A stretch of 64,000 nt of DNA from an uncultured Lachnospiraceae bacterium (GCA_946554445.1 CAMNSD010000003.1:62001-126000), one strand, 5' to 3'. Shown: positions 53,707 through 62,692, counted from the stretch's first letter. Made by a program: numbers and translations. The notes: generated by a model not told the origin, from the letters alone.

Positions 53707-54256
53707 GGCATGGGAACATTTTAAGACGATCACATATCATAAATGGTTGGTCATGCAAGGCTGCTTTCGGGTAGGGCTATACAGGCAGGGACTTTTACAT
53801 GATCTTTCCAAATACAGTCCCACCGAGTTCCTGGTGGGCGCCAGATACTGGCAGGGGGATAGAAGTCCCAACAATGCGGAACGGGAGCAGATTGGTTATT
53901 CTTCGGCGTGGCTGCACCACAAAGGACGTAATAAGCATCATTACGAGTACTGGATCGATTACAGCACCCGTGATATTGAAGGCGGCATGGCACCGGCGCC
54001 GATGCCAACCCGTTATATCATAGAAATGTTCATGGACAGGGTGGCGGCCTGTAAGGTGTATCATAAGGGGGCTTATAGGGACCAGGATCCGTTGGCCTAC
54101 TATATGTCAGGCAAGACACCACCGCCTCTGCATCCGAAGACGAAAAGGCTGTTGGAATTTTTATTGCATATGTTGGCGGAACAGGGAGAAGAAAAGACAT
54201 TCCGCTATATTCGGACGAGGATACTTTCCAGACATAAAAGGCGCAGAGCGATATAA
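53699..54256 (+). CDS. DUF5662 family protein
   Basis: The 185-residue protein is rich in conserved His, Trp and Tyr (LHDLSKYSPTEF, WLHHKGRNKHHYEYW), the pattern of DUF5662, which resembles metal-binding HD-like helical domains. A phosphohydrolase activity is possible but unproven. It starts inside the GlgX-like gene, indicating an operon. A TTG at 53696 directly before the ATG is an alternative start. Confidence 0.85.
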   Translation: MNKAWEHFKTITYHKWLVMQGCFRVGLYRQGLLHDLSKYSPTEFLVGARYWQGDRSPNNAEREQIGYSSAWLHHKGRNKHHYEYWIDYSTRDIEGGMAPAPMPTRYIIEMFMDRVAACKVYHKGAYRDQDPLAYYMSGKTPPPLHPKTKRLLEFLLHMLAEQGEEKTFRYIRTRILSRHKRRRAI

Positions 54257-54282
54257 ATCATAATATGGACGACAGGACAAGT

Positions 54283-54310
54283 GACATCTCCTTTCCTAGA
54301 TCATAGAATA
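54283..54310 (+). promoter_or_regulatory. Candidate sigma-K promoter of the Cys-rich gene
   Basis: CATAGAATA (54302-54310) matches the sigma-K -10 (CATANNNTA) fully and GACA (54283-54286) gives the loose -35 (MACM) at suitable spacing. The -35/-10 spacer contains the 5' arm of the leader hairpin; transcription would start in its loop. Confidence 0.5.
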
Positions 54311-54333
54311 TGGTATGAGAAAAAAAGGAGATG
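54285..54333 (+). promoter_or_regulatory. Leader hairpin hiding the ribosome site of the Cys-rich gene
   Basis: CATCTCCTTT (54285-54294) pairs perfectly with AAAGGAGATG (54324-54333) around a 29-base loop. The 3' arm contains AAGGAG (54325-54330), the ribosome site for ATG 54341. There is no T-run, so this is not a terminator. Confidence 0.75.
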
Positions 54334-54340
54334 ATACCTT

Positions 54341-54568
54341 ATGAATTGTTGTTGGATCCTTCTGCTGTTATTTTTCTGCGGACAGAACGGAAATGGAATC
54401 TGTGGTCAGCCAGATCCTGGATGCGGTTGTGAAGTAGAACCGCCTAAACCACCCTGCCGTAATAGGGAGCCGGAGCCATGTCCGTGTGAGGAACCCAGGT
54501 TTGAGCCGCGTTTCGATTCAAGACCGTTTAGTGGAAACGGCGCTACCTGCGGCTGTGAAGAGAAGTAA
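54341..54568 (+). CDS. Cysteine- and proline-rich small protein, possible spore surface protein
   Basis: The 75-residue protein begins with a short hydrophobic stretch (residues 3-13) and then has about twelve cysteines, many in CxC or CC pairs, with Pro, Glu and Arg (PKPPCRNREPEPCPCEEP). Similar small high-cysteine proteins are common in Lachnospiraceae and lack a known function. The candidate sigma-K promoter points to late mother-cell expression and hence a coat or outer-layer protein crosslinked through cysteines. This is inference. Confidence 0.7.
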   Translation: MNCCWILLLLFFCGQNGNGICGQPDPGCGCEVEPPKPPCRNREPEPCPCEEPRFEPRFDSRPFSGNGATCGCEEK

Positions 54569-54573
54569 TTGCG

Positions 54574-54608
54574 CGCCCTTTCTTTTCGGTTGACGAAAGG
54601 AAAGGGCG
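54574..54608 (+). terminator. Stem-loop after the Cys-rich gene
   Basis: CGCCCTTTCTTTTCG pairs with CGAAAGGAAAGGGCG at 14 of 15 positions. The T-run is 11 bases further on (54620-54625), so termination strength is uncertain. Confidence 0.6.
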
Positions 54609-54656
54609 ATGATAAACTGTTTTTTGGTACAAGCGTTAATGAGGAGGCAATGAAAA

Positions 54657-55661
54657 ATGATAGACGGAAATAAAGTGTTATTCAGCGGGATGCAGGCGAC
54701 GGGCAATCTGACACTGGGCAATTATCTGGGCGCACTTAAGAATTGGGTGACGCTCTGCGACGAATACCAGTGTTTTTATTCGGTGGTTGACCTACACTCC
54801 ATTACCATAAGGCAGGATCCGGCGGAACTCAGGAGACGTGCCAGAAATCTGCTGACGCTTTATATTGCGGCAGGAATCGATCCGGAGAAGAACTGTCTTT
54901 ATTACCAGTCCCATGTATCAGGACATGCGGAACTTTCCTGGATTTTGAACTGCTTTACTTATATGGGAGAACTGAACCGCATGACGCAGTTTAAGGATAA
55001 AGCGGCTAAACATGCAGACAATATCAATGCGGGGCTGTTTACATATCCTGTATTGATGGCGGCGGACATCCTGCTGTATCAGGCGGATGTGGTGCCGGTG
55101 GGTAAGGATCAGCTGCAGCATCTGGAGATCACAAGGGACATCGCACAGAGGTTCAATGCCATTTATGGAGATGTATTTACCATTCCGGAACCTTATATCG
55201 GTAAATCCGGGGCCAGGATCATGAGCCTGCAGAACCCGGAGAAGAAGATGTCCAAATCAGATGAGAATCCCAATGCCAGCATCTATCTGATGGACGATCC
55301 GGATACAATCATCCGTAAGTTTAAGCGGGCGGTGACGGACTCAGAAGCGCAGGTGCGCTACAGGGAAGAACAACCCGGTATCCGTAATCTGATCGATATT
55401 TATTGTGCCTGCATGGGTAAGACACCAGAAGAAACGGAGAAGGAATTCGACGGCAAAGGATACGGAGATTTTAAGCTGGCAGTGGGTGAGGCTGTGGTGA
55501 GTGTTCTGAAGCCTTTGCAGGATAAATATGAAGACCTTGGCAAGAATAAGGATTATATAGATAAGATTATCAAGGAAAACGCAGAGAAAGCTAATTATTA
55601 CGCGACAAAGACGCTGCGGAAGGTACAGCGTAAGGTGGGATTCCCGGATAGAGTGCGCTAG
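54657..55661 (+). CDS. trpS: Tryptophanyl-tRNA synthetase
   Basis: The 334-residue class I synthetase shows SGMQATGNLTLGNYLGAL (HIGH-type), the pocket DLHSIT and PVGKDQLQHLE, and KMSKS at KKMSKSDEN. Length matches bacterial TrpRS. GAGGAGGCA ribosome site. The 88-base leader is too short for a T-box and I see no specifier structure. It is followed by a GGGGTGAATC stem-loop at 55697-55728 facing the convergent phosphatase gene. Confidence 0.95.
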   Translation: MIDGNKVLFSGMQATGNLTLGNYLGALKNWVTLCDEYQCFYSVVDLHSITIRQDPAELRRRARNLLTLYIAAGIDPEKNCLYYQSHVSGHAELSWILNCFTYMGELNRMTQFKDKAAKHADNINAGLFTYPVLMAADILLYQADVVPVGKDQLQHLEITRDIAQRFNAIYGDVFTIPEPYIGKSGARIMSLQNPEKKMSKSDENPNASIYLMDDPDTIIRKFKRAVTDSEAQVRYREEQPGIRNLIDIYCACMGKTPEETEKEFDGKGYGDFKLAVGEAVVSVLKPLQDKYEDLGKNKDYIDKIIKENAEKANYYATKTLRKVQRKVGFPDRVR

Positions 55662-55696
55662 ATGATATTTCGGCGGAAGACTATAGGAAAAGTTTT

Positions 55697-55728
55697 TTGG
55701 GGTGAATCATAAAGTGGATTCACCCCAA
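55697..55728. other. Stem-loop between convergent trpS and phosphatase genes
   Basis: TTGGGGTGAATC (55697-55708) pairs perfectly with GATTCACCCCAA (55717-55728). It lies between two converging genes as a bidirectional terminator would, but neither strand has a U-tract right after the stem. Confidence 0.6.
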
Positions 55729-55748
55729 ATAATTGGTATCATTTTTAT

Positions 55749-56495
55749 TTAACCCTGAAACACATCCGTAAAATATCCGGCGGCCGAGATTGGTTCCCCG
55801 CCCTGGATCAGATGTGTGACATCACCCATTACCTGCGCCCGAAAATACGCGCTGCCGTTCATTCTCTCCTCTGAGGCCAGAATGGTGACGGAGGTAGGCG
55901 CCAGATAGAAGCCGTGCAGTAAGAGCGTTGGAGAGATACCCAGTAGATGACTCATCATCATACAGGTAATGCCCAGGTGACAGAAGATGACGATGGTATC
56001 CTGATTGTTTCCAGTGATGTCACAGGCTTCGGTCTCTTTTGGTACAGTGAGATAATAATTGTGGTGCCGTTTATAACCATAGGAGGCGAGAAGATTGTCT
56101 AATCCTTCACAAACTTCTTCATAGGCTGGCAGAAGTTCCGGATTGGAACGATAAATGTCCGCCTTTTTCCAACCTTCTTTTTCATACATCTGTGGAATCT
56201 GCGTCCAGTATTCGGGCATGAAATCCCAAGGAACGCCATGCCGGCCGGTTACCGGATCATCAATAAAATAAGAAAACTCTTTAAGCCATTCATAGGTAAT
56301 AGCTTCTCGGCCTGTTTTTTCCAGGGAATAGGAGGCGGTCTTTTGGGCCCGTCCCAGTGGCGAACAATAAAATTGCGTAATATTATTCCATTTTGCTACC
56401 CGTTCGGAGAGCAGTTTTGCCTCGCGGCTTCCTTTTTCGGTCAGCGTATCGTTTTGATAATCAGGATCGCCGTGTCTGATAAAAATGATTCTCAT
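55749..56495 (-). CDS. Histidine phosphatase (phosphoglycerate mutase-like)
   Basis: The 248-residue protein has the catalytic RHG in FIRHGDPDY (residues 6-8), the Arg in SPLGRAQKTA and the second His in CHLGITCMM. It is a branch 2 histidine phosphatase of unknown substrate; the extra inserts make it longer than the simple cobC/PGM type. It is transcribed alone, opposite to both neighbours. Confidence 0.88.
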   Translation of the reverse strand: MRIIFIRHGDPDYQNDTLTEKGSREAKLLSERVAKWNNITQFYCSPLGRAQKTASYSLEKTGREAITYEWLKEFSYFIDDPVTGRHGVPWDFMPEYWTQIPQMYEKEGWKKADIYRSNPELLPAYEEVCEGLDNLLASYGYKRHHNYYLTVPKETEACDITGNNQDTIVIFCHLGITCMMMSHLLGISPTLLLHGFYLAPTSVTILASEERMNGSAYFRAQVMGDVTHLIQGGEPISAAGYFTDVFQG

Positions 56496-56656
56496 ATATA
56501 AATCCAGCCTTTCTAAAAAATTCCATCTCGTTTTTTTAGTAAATTTTAATTAGTTTTTCTTGCAGTCATGATATATAATAACATAGATACCATACAGAAG
56601 AAAGCAGGGAATTTTATGATTGTCTGAAGTGTTGCTATGGATCGAAGGAGGAAATT

Positions 56657-57679
56657 ATGTTTGGACAAAATAAAAAGATGAGGACGCAAGGCCCAGATAA
56701 AGAGCAGATGGGAAAATGGCTGACTGGGTTCAAAGTTGTACTGGCAGTCCTGGTGTTATTTTTACTGGTGAATAATTCTTATTATTCTATTCAGGAGGAA
56801 GAGCAGGCAGTTGTATGTACCTTCGGATCCCCAAAGGCTGTTACGACACCGGGACTTCATTTTAAGATACCGTTTATTCAGACTGTCACCAAAGTCAATA
56901 CTACGATTCAGGGATTCAGTATTGGGTATCAGCAGGACATCGGAGAGGATATGGAAGATGCCCTGATGATCACTTCTGACTATAATTTTATTTACGTGGA
57001 TTTTTATGCCGAGTATCGAGTGACAGATCCGGTTAAGGCGCTTTACGCCTCGGAGAATCCGGAACTGATCTTAAAGAATATTGCACAGAACTGTATCAGG
57101 ACGACGATTGGATCCTACACGGTAGACAGTGTGCTTACCACAGGCAAAAATGAGATTCAGTCCAATATCAAACAGATGATCCTGGACAAACTGGAAGACT
57201 ATGATATCGGTATCCAGTTAGTCAATATCACGATTCAGGATGCTACGCCTCCTACCACAGAAGTGGAAAATGCCTTTAAGGAAGTGGAGACGGCCAAGCA
57301 AGGGAAAGAGACAGCCTTAAACAATGCCAACAAGTACCGTAATGAGCAGATACCGGGGGCGGAGGCAGAGTCCGATAAGATATTACAGGATGCGGAAGCG
57401 ACGAAGCAGCAGCGAATCAATGAGGCTAACGGACAGGTGGCAAGGTTCAATTCCATGTATGAAGAGTATGCCAAGTATCCGGAAGTGACGAAAAAGCGTA
57501 TGTTTTACGAAGCCGTGGAGGATATACTGCCGGAGATCAAAGTGGTTATCCAGAGCGCGGATGGTAATACCAGTACGGTGCTTCCCTTAGATAGTTTCGT
57601 TTCAGATTCTTCATCTTCCATAAGCGATACGAAGGATAAAGGAAATACAGACAGTGAAGCAGAAGGGGAGGAGGAATAG
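56657..57679 (+). CDS. hflK: SPFH-domain protein HflK
   Basis: The 340-residue protein has an N-terminal membrane helix (about 25-45), then the SPFH/band 7 domain (EEQAVVCTFGSPKAVTTPGL) and a coiled-coil segment before an acidic Ser-rich tail. With HflC it forms a membrane cage that limits FtsH protease access in E. coli. It is separated from hflC by two bases. GAAGGAGG ribosome site. Confidence 0.92.
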   Translation: MFGQNKKMRTQGPDKEQMGKWLTGFKVVLAVLVLFLLVNNSYYSIQEEEQAVVCTFGSPKAVTTPGLHFKIPFIQTVTKVNTTIQGFSIGYQQDIGEDMEDALMITSDYNFIYVDFYAEYRVTDPVKALYASENPELILKNIAQNCIRTTIGSYTVDSVLTTGKNEIQSNIKQMILDKLEDYDIGIQLVNITIQDATPPTTEVENAFKEVETAKQGKETALNNANKYRNEQIPGAEAESDKILQDAEATKQQRINEANGQVARFNSMYEEYAKYPEVTKKRMFYEAVEDILPEIKVVIQSADGNTSTVLPLDSFVSDSSSSISDTKDKGNTDSEAEGEEE

Positions 57680-57681
57680 TC

Positions 57682-58728
57682 ATGGCGGAGTATACACAGA
57701 ACAACAATGATAATGTGGAATATTTTAATTCCAATGGTACAAAGAAGAAAAATAAAAAGGAAAAGAAAAATGCCAAGTCTGGTCTGGTGTTAGGCGCGCT
57801 TGCGCTGCTGGCGATATTTCTGTTACTGAACAGTATGGTGGTGACCAGACAGGATCAGTTTAAGCTGGTGAGACAGTTTGGCCGTGTGGACAGAGTGGTG
57901 ACAGTACCAGGACTTAGTTTTAAGATTCCCTTTATTGAGTCCGTGGATACGGTGCCCAAGGAACTTTTAATCTATGACCTGCCGGCATCCGATGTGATTA
58001 CTTCGGATAAAAAGACCATGATTGTGGACAGTTACGTACTCTGGCATGTGACAGATCCTCTAAAATTTGCCCAGACCTTGAGCTGCTCTGTGGGCAACGC
58101 AGAGGGACGTATTGATGCCATTGTCTACAATGCAGCCAAGAACACCATTTCCAATATGAAACAGGATGAAGTCATCAGAAGCCGTGACGGTAAGATGACC
58201 ATCACGGTGGCGGAGGTCGAGAATGATGTCGTAGGCAATGACTTGAATCTTTCCCAGGAAGAGGAAGTTATAGAGATTACCTCCCTGACAGAAGAGATTA
58301 TGGGGCAGATTAATCATGTGGAAGAACAGTATGGCATCGAGATCGTGGCGGTGGAAGTCAAGAAGTTGGATCTGCCGGATGATAATAAACAGGCCGTCTA
58401 TACCCGTATGATTTCGGAACGCGGCAATATTGCAGCACAGTATACAGCGGAGGGTAAGTCTGAGGCCAAGAAGATAGAGAATACCACGGACAAAGAAGTA
58501 TCCATTATGCTTTCCGATGCCAAGGCAAAAGCGGAGGCGACCATTGCAGAGGGTGAGGCTGAGTACATGCGTATCTTGTCGGACGCATATTCCGATCCTG
58601 AGAAGACAGATTTTTATTCCTTTGTGCGTGCACTGGACGCTTTGAAGGAGAGTATGGTAGGGGATAATAAGACTGTGATCTTATCGGATGACTCGCCAAT
58701 CGCACAGATTTTTAACGGCAGATATTGA
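57682..58728 (+). CDS. hflC: SPFH-domain protein HflC
   Basis: The 348-residue partner of HflK has a basic N-terminal tract, a membrane helix (about 35-52), the SPFH domain (DQFKLVRQFGRVDRVVTVPG) and the conserved coiled-coil (ERGNIAAQYTAEGKSEAKKI). It is expected to alternate with HflK in the ring-like cage. No ftsH gene is next to it in this window. Confidence 0.93.
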   Translation: MAEYTQNNNDNVEYFNSNGTKKKNKKEKKNAKSGLVLGALALLAIFLLLNSMVVTRQDQFKLVRQFGRVDRVVTVPGLSFKIPFIESVDTVPKELLIYDLPASDVITSDKKTMIVDSYVLWHVTDPLKFAQTLSCSVGNAEGRIDAIVYNAAKNTISNMKQDEVIRSRDGKMTITVAEVENDVVGNDLNLSQEEEVIEITSLTEEIMGQINHVEEQYGIEIVAVEVKKLDLPDDNKQAVYTRMISERGNIAAQYTAEGKSEAKKIENTTDKEVSIMLSDAKAKAEATIAEGEAEYMRILSDAYSDPEKTDFYSFVRALDALKESMVGDNKTVILSDDSPIAQIFNGRY

Positions 58729-58775
58729 TATGAGGGACTTTTAAACACTAGGTATTCTTAAGAGGGATGGTATGT

Positions 58776-59636
58776 ATGAATATTGATGCTTTTTTTTCCA
58801 CATTAGATTCTTATTTTGAAAAAAATGAGATTGACAAGATTGACTCTTTCCTGGTATCTTCGCTGGCACAAGCGAAAGAGGAGGAAGATTATGCGGCCTA
58901 TATTTCCATCTGTAATGAGATGATAGGATTCTACCGCAGTACCTCCGCATTTGAGAAAGCGCATGTGGCATCGGAGGATGTGCTTCTTCTGATGGAAGAA
59001 TTAAAGTTAGACCATACGGAGCATTTTGCCACTACACTTTTAAACGCCGCGACAGCTTATCGGGCGGCTGGGGATTATGCTCAGGCTCTGCGGCTGTATA
59101 AACAGGCACTGCAGATTTATGAAGGAATCATTCCGCCGGACGATTATCGCTATGCCGGGCTCTATAATAATATGAGTATCCTGCTGGAGAAGATGGAGGA
59201 AAATGAGGAAGCAATTGAATGTGCGAAAAAGGCGCTTGCTATCATGGAGAAGATAGAGGGCGGCGAGATACAGACTGCGGTGAGTCTCACAAACCTGGCG
59301 CTTGTGTATTTTAAGGTATCAGAGCCGGGACAGGCCAAGGAACTCTTAGAGCGGGCGCTTGCTATCTTTGAGAAAGACGGCGAAGGTTCTGACGAACACT
59401 ACAGCGGTGCATTGGCCGGTATGGGAGAAGCATGTTATCGGATGGAAGAGTATGATAAGGCGCTGGCGTACTATGAACGGGCGCTGGAGAAAATGAAACT
59501 TCACTATGGAGAGAATATAAGTTATGGTGTCCTTTGTGAGAATTGTGCGGCTGTCTGTGAGCGGCTGGGTGATACACAGGGACAGAAAAAATATGTGGAT
59601 AAGGCCAAAGAAGTGATGGAGAAGAATAGCAGATGA
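58776..59636 (+). CDS. Tetratricopeptide-repeat protein
   Basis: ATG 58776 is preferred (AAGAGGG lies 9 bases upstream), giving 286 residues. At least five TPR units follow one another (AYRAAGDYAQALRLYKQALQ, NNMSILLEKMEENEEAIECA, ACYRMEEYDKALAYYERALE). It is a protein-interaction scaffold without an enzyme domain. It overlaps the DUF4037 gene by four bases (ATGA), so the two products probably act together. Confidence 0.87.
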   Translation: MNIDAFFSTLDSYFEKNEIDKIDSFLVSSLAQAKEEEDYAAYISICNEMIGFYRSTSAFEKAHVASEDVLLLMEELKLDHTEHFATTLLNAATAYRAAGDYAQALRLYKQALQIYEGIIPPDDYRYAGLYNNMSILLEKMEENEEAIECAKKALAIMEKIEGGEIQTAVSLTNLALVYFKVSEPGQAKELLERALAIFEKDGEGSDEHYSGALAGMGEACYRMEEYDKALAYYERALEKMKLHYGENISYGVLCENCAAVCERLGDTQGQKKYVDKAKEVMEKNSR

Positions 59637-60574
59637 AAGGGTTGGAACTAGCTGAAAAATATTATGAAACCTATGGCAGACAGATGCTGGAGGATCAGTT
59701 TGCGGATATTAAACACAAGACAGCTGTCGGCCTTGTAGGATATGGTTCCGAGTGTTTTGGATTTGACGATGATATCTCCAAAGATCATGACTATGGCCCC
59801 TCTTTCTGTATTTGGCTGCCCAGAGAAGTTTACAAAGAATATGGCGCTAGAATGCAGGAAGCCTATGACGCCCTGCCCAAGGAATTTATGGGGGTTGCCG
59901 GTCGGATGGAAGAAGAACAGGGGAAGGGCCGGGTAGGGGTGCTCTGTTTGGAAGATTTTTATGGGGAGATGATTGGCAGGGTTTCTGTACCGCAGACAGA
60001 GGCAGAATGGCTTGCCATTCCAGAAGAGATGTTGGCTACAGCTGTGAATGGCAAAGTCTTTGAAGACTATCTGCGGCAATTCAGCAGCGTCCGGGAGGGG
60101 CTTATGCAATATTATCCTCACGGCGTATGGATTAGAAAGATTGCGGACAGCATGGCAAAAGCTGCCCAGGCAGGACAGTATAATTATGCCCGTGCCATGA
60201 AGCGCGGGGAGCGCATTGCGGCAGAGATGGCGCTTGTAGAGTTTGTAAAAGAGAGTATGCACTTAGTCTATCTACTTAACAGAACCTATGCGCCTTTTTA
60301 TAAGTGGATGCACCGGGGAATGCAGAATCTGGCGACTTGTTCAGAGATAGGAGATATGTTGAACCTGCTTTACCAGATACCGGATCCGGCATCTGCTTGG
60401 GAAGGCGTATCCGTTACAGATTATGTGTACAACCTGAATACAAATGATGGAAGAGTCCTGATCATTGAGGCGGTCTGCAATATTTTGGTACAGGAACTAA
60501 ATGAGCAAGGATTGTCCAATCTGCAGGATAATTTCTTACAGAATCATATCGGGGTGGTGCTGGAGAAATTATAA
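59633..60574 (+). CDS. DUF4037 nucleotidyltransferase-like protein
   Basis: The 313-residue protein has a nucleotidyltransferase-type signature near residue 38 (GYGSECFGFDDDISKDHDYG), followed by an all-helical DUF4037 domain. This suggests transfer of a nucleotide to an unknown acceptor, or a derived non-catalytic role. It is coupled to the TPR gene by ATGA. Confidence 0.85.
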   Translation: MKGLELAEKYYETYGRQMLEDQFADIKHKTAVGLVGYGSECFGFDDDISKDHDYGPSFCIWLPREVYKEYGARMQEAYDALPKEFMGVAGRMEEEQGKGRVGVLCLEDFYGEMIGRVSVPQTEAEWLAIPEEMLATAVNGKVFEDYLRQFSSVREGLMQYYPHGVWIRKIADSMAKAAQAGQYNYARAMKRGERIAAEMALVEFVKESMHLVYLLNRTYAPFYKWMHRGMQNLATCSEIGDMLNLLYQIPDPASAWEGVSVTDYVYNLNTNDGRVLIIEAVCNILVQELNEQGLSNLQDNFLQNHIGVVLEKL

Positions 60575-60938
60575 TTAATTATAGTTATAAAATATAAGAA
60601 TTATAAGATTAGATTAGTTTATACTTGTAGATTCCAAGTGAATATGATATGCTTAATTCACTTGGAAAATCTACAGAAGTCATTCTAATGTCCGTTATGG
60701 ACATCTTAAGGAGCGTTTCGCTCTGGGATTCCGAGAGAGTAACTGGTGGTAAATATATGGTTTTAAGATTTGGAACTATTGTTTCTATGCTATCTAAGAG
60801 TCGTTAATGAAACCATATCTGACTGAGTCGAAGATAGACCAAAGCAGAACTGTCTGATAGGTAATCTGTGCGGGATATTTTCAGTGAACGGATTATTACT
60901 TTTATCATTATAATACCGGACATAAGTATAGTGACAAA
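60575..60938. other. 364-base intergenic region with three consecutive hairpins
   Basis: 60626-60675 holds an 18-bp inverted repeat with a 2-base bulge (TGTAGATT/AATCTACA outer, CCAAGTGAAT/ATTCACTTGG inner). It is followed by ATGTCCgttatGGACAT (60688-60704) and GAGCGtttCGCTC (60711-60723). No T-run follows any of them and no ORF is convincing. A small structured RNA is possible. Confidence 0.5.
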
Positions 60939-61340
60939 ATGTCAATCCATGTGTTACAATTAAATCAGCTTGGGAAAAAAGAAGATGAGGAAGCGATGCC
61001 TGAACTCTATCATTGGGCACAGATGTTTAAGGCGACAAGCTGGGAGGAGGTAAAAATGTTGGCAAAGAAAGATGAGGGAATACAGGAGTGTGTTTTAACT
61101 TGGAAGGAATTGACAGATGATGAAAGAGCGCGTATGCAGTATGAAGCAAGGGAGGATTACCAGCGTAGATTAAAAGATGCAGAATTATATGGTATAGAAA
61201 AAAATCTGGTATCTAATATTGAAAGTGCCATGCACAATTTAAATCTTACCCTGGAGCAGGCATGTGCAGCGCTTGGAGTGACTTTGGATGTGTACAAGTC
61301 TGCAAAAGAAAAGCATGAAATGTATGAAATACTTGCATAA
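60939..61340 (+). pseudogene. C-terminal remnant of an Rpn-family nuclease gene
   Basis: The 133-residue frame reads IHVLQLNQLGKK, LYHWAQMFKATSWEEVKMLA and LTDDERARMQYEAREDYQRR, which is the C-terminal third of Rpn/PD-(D/E)XK family proteins of Clostridia. The nuclease domain is missing. Its last residues (LEQACAALGVTLDVYKSAKE) match the end of the intact Rpn at 12750. The remnant overlaps the promoter of the sortase gene. Confidence 0.75.
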
Positions 61341-61360
61341 AATATTAAATATAGTAAAAT
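61333..61360 (+). promoter_or_regulatory. Promoter of the sortase gene
   Basis: TTGCAT (61333-61338), 16 bases, TAAAAT (61355-61360). The sequence ATATAG precedes the -10 exactly as at 62665-62692. Confidence 0.6.
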
Positions 61361-61442
61361 GGTACTGTGTCTTTTGATACGTCTTTTAATGCATAAATAT
61401 TATATCACGATTTAATAATACGGGTAAAGGAGAGATCCCCAG

Positions 61443-62648
61443 ATGGCGGGATTTGAAGTAGCAGGTCGGAAGTTCCGGACAGAGGCAGATTATAAGGCAG
61501 CCCTGCGGGATAAGGCTAAGATAGATGAGATCAAAAAACAAGTCAATATGGAACAACCGGGAGAGGTGATAACGCTCTATGCCAAGATGCAGACAGGCAG
61601 TTTCCGGTTTGAGACTGTTGTGGGCAATGACTTTGATGATGAGATTTATGAACGGGCGCAGGAGTTTAAAAAGCAAGGTTATGACCAGAACAGCAGGATT
61701 GATTTGCGTAAAAAAAGAAAAAGCGGTGCGAAGAATACTTCTAAAAAACAGAAAAAGAAATCTGTGAAATCTCAAAATCCAGGAAGCGCAGATGCAAAAG
61801 TGGATTTAGATCAATATGATAAGGAGATGCAGAAAGAAATCCTTTCACAGATTAAGAAACGGGAGAGACGCCGTAAGATTATCGTAGCACTCTGCGGAGT
61901 GACAGCAATTGCTTGTTTTGGATATTTTGGTGTTTATTCCTACTTTATGGAAAGAACGGAGATGGATTATGAGAACTTGTCTCAATTAAAAGGTTCCTCT
62001 AATCTGGCGGCATACATACAGGCACGGCAGCCAACCATTCATCGGACACAGGAAGAAGAGGTGGAATTGGAGGTATTGGAAGAATACCAGACACTCTATA
62101 ATAAAAACAAAAAAATGATCGGATGGATTAAGATTGACGATACCAAGATTGACTATCCGGTCATGCAGACAGTCAATAACGAGTACTATATGGATCACAA
62201 TTTTAATCAGGAATACGACAGAAATGGAAGTCTGTTCCTGGATAAAGATTGTGATATTGTACACAGAAATACAAACCTGATCATTTATGGACATCATATG
62301 AAATCCGGCAAGATGTTCGGGGAATTGAATAAATACAGCAGTGAGGAGTACTGCAAGGCACATCCCAATATTCAGTTTGATACCATATATGAGAGGGGCA
62401 CCTATGAAGTGATGTATGTGTTCCGGTCTAGGATTTATAATGAAGATGAGGTGGTATTTAAGTACTACCAGTTTTTGGATGCTGCTTCCGAGCAGGAATT
62501 TAATTCCAATATGCAGGAGATGGCGGCGTTGTCTCTTTATGATACTGGTGTGAGAGCAAGTTACGGCGATCAGCTTCTGACATTGTCAACCTGTGACTAT
62601 TCTGAGGAAGATGGTCGGTTTGTAGTGGTGGCTAGGAGGGTGTTGTAG
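61443..62648 (+). CDS. srtB: Class B sortase with long N-terminal cytoplasmic region
   Basis: The 401-residue protein has a lysine-rich N-terminal region of about 140 residues, one membrane helix (IIVALCGVTAIACFGYFGVY), and a sortase B domain with catalytic His in IIYGHHMKSG, Cys384 in LSTCDY and Arg392. It links surface proteins to peptidoglycan. The N-terminal region is unusual for SrtB (usually about 245 residues). It is followed by the LRR surface protein, its likely substrate. AAGGAGAG ribosome site. Confidence 0.92.
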   Translation: MAGFEVAGRKFRTEADYKAALRDKAKIDEIKKQVNMEQPGEVITLYAKMQTGSFRFETVVGNDFDDEIYERAQEFKKQGYDQNSRIDLRKKRKSGAKNTSKKQKKKSVKSQNPGSADAKVDLDQYDKEMQKEILSQIKKRERRRKIIVALCGVTAIACFGYFGVYSYFMERTEMDYENLSQLKGSSNLAAYIQARQPTIHRTQEEEVELEVLEEYQTLYNKNKKMIGWIKIDDTKIDYPVMQTVNNEYYMDHNFNQEYDRNGSLFLDKDCDIVHRNTNLIIYGHHMKSGKMFGELNKYSSEEYCKAHPNIQFDTIYERGTYEVMYVFRSRIYNEDEVVFKYYQFLDAASEQEFNSNMQEMAALSLYDTGVRASYGDQLLTLSTCDYSEEDGRFVVVARRVL

Positions 62649-62664
62649 CGAATCCTAAAAAAAC

Positions 62665-62692
62665 TTGCATAAATTCTCAGATATAGTAAAAT
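62665..62692 (+). promoter_or_regulatory. Promoter of the LRR surface-protein gene
   Basis: TTGCAT (62665-62670), 16 bases, TAAAAT (62687-62692), matching the sortase promoter in boxes, spacing and the ATATAG before the -10. About 145 bases of leader follow. Confidence 0.6.

Noticed and set aside
54569-54656. T-box riboswitch before trpS
   Set aside because: The leader is only 88 bases and shows one stem-loop without specifier or T-box sequence.
55697-55728. Clear bidirectional terminator between trpS and the phosphatase
   Set aside because: The stem is perfect but no U-tract follows on either strand, so it is listed only as a stem-loop.
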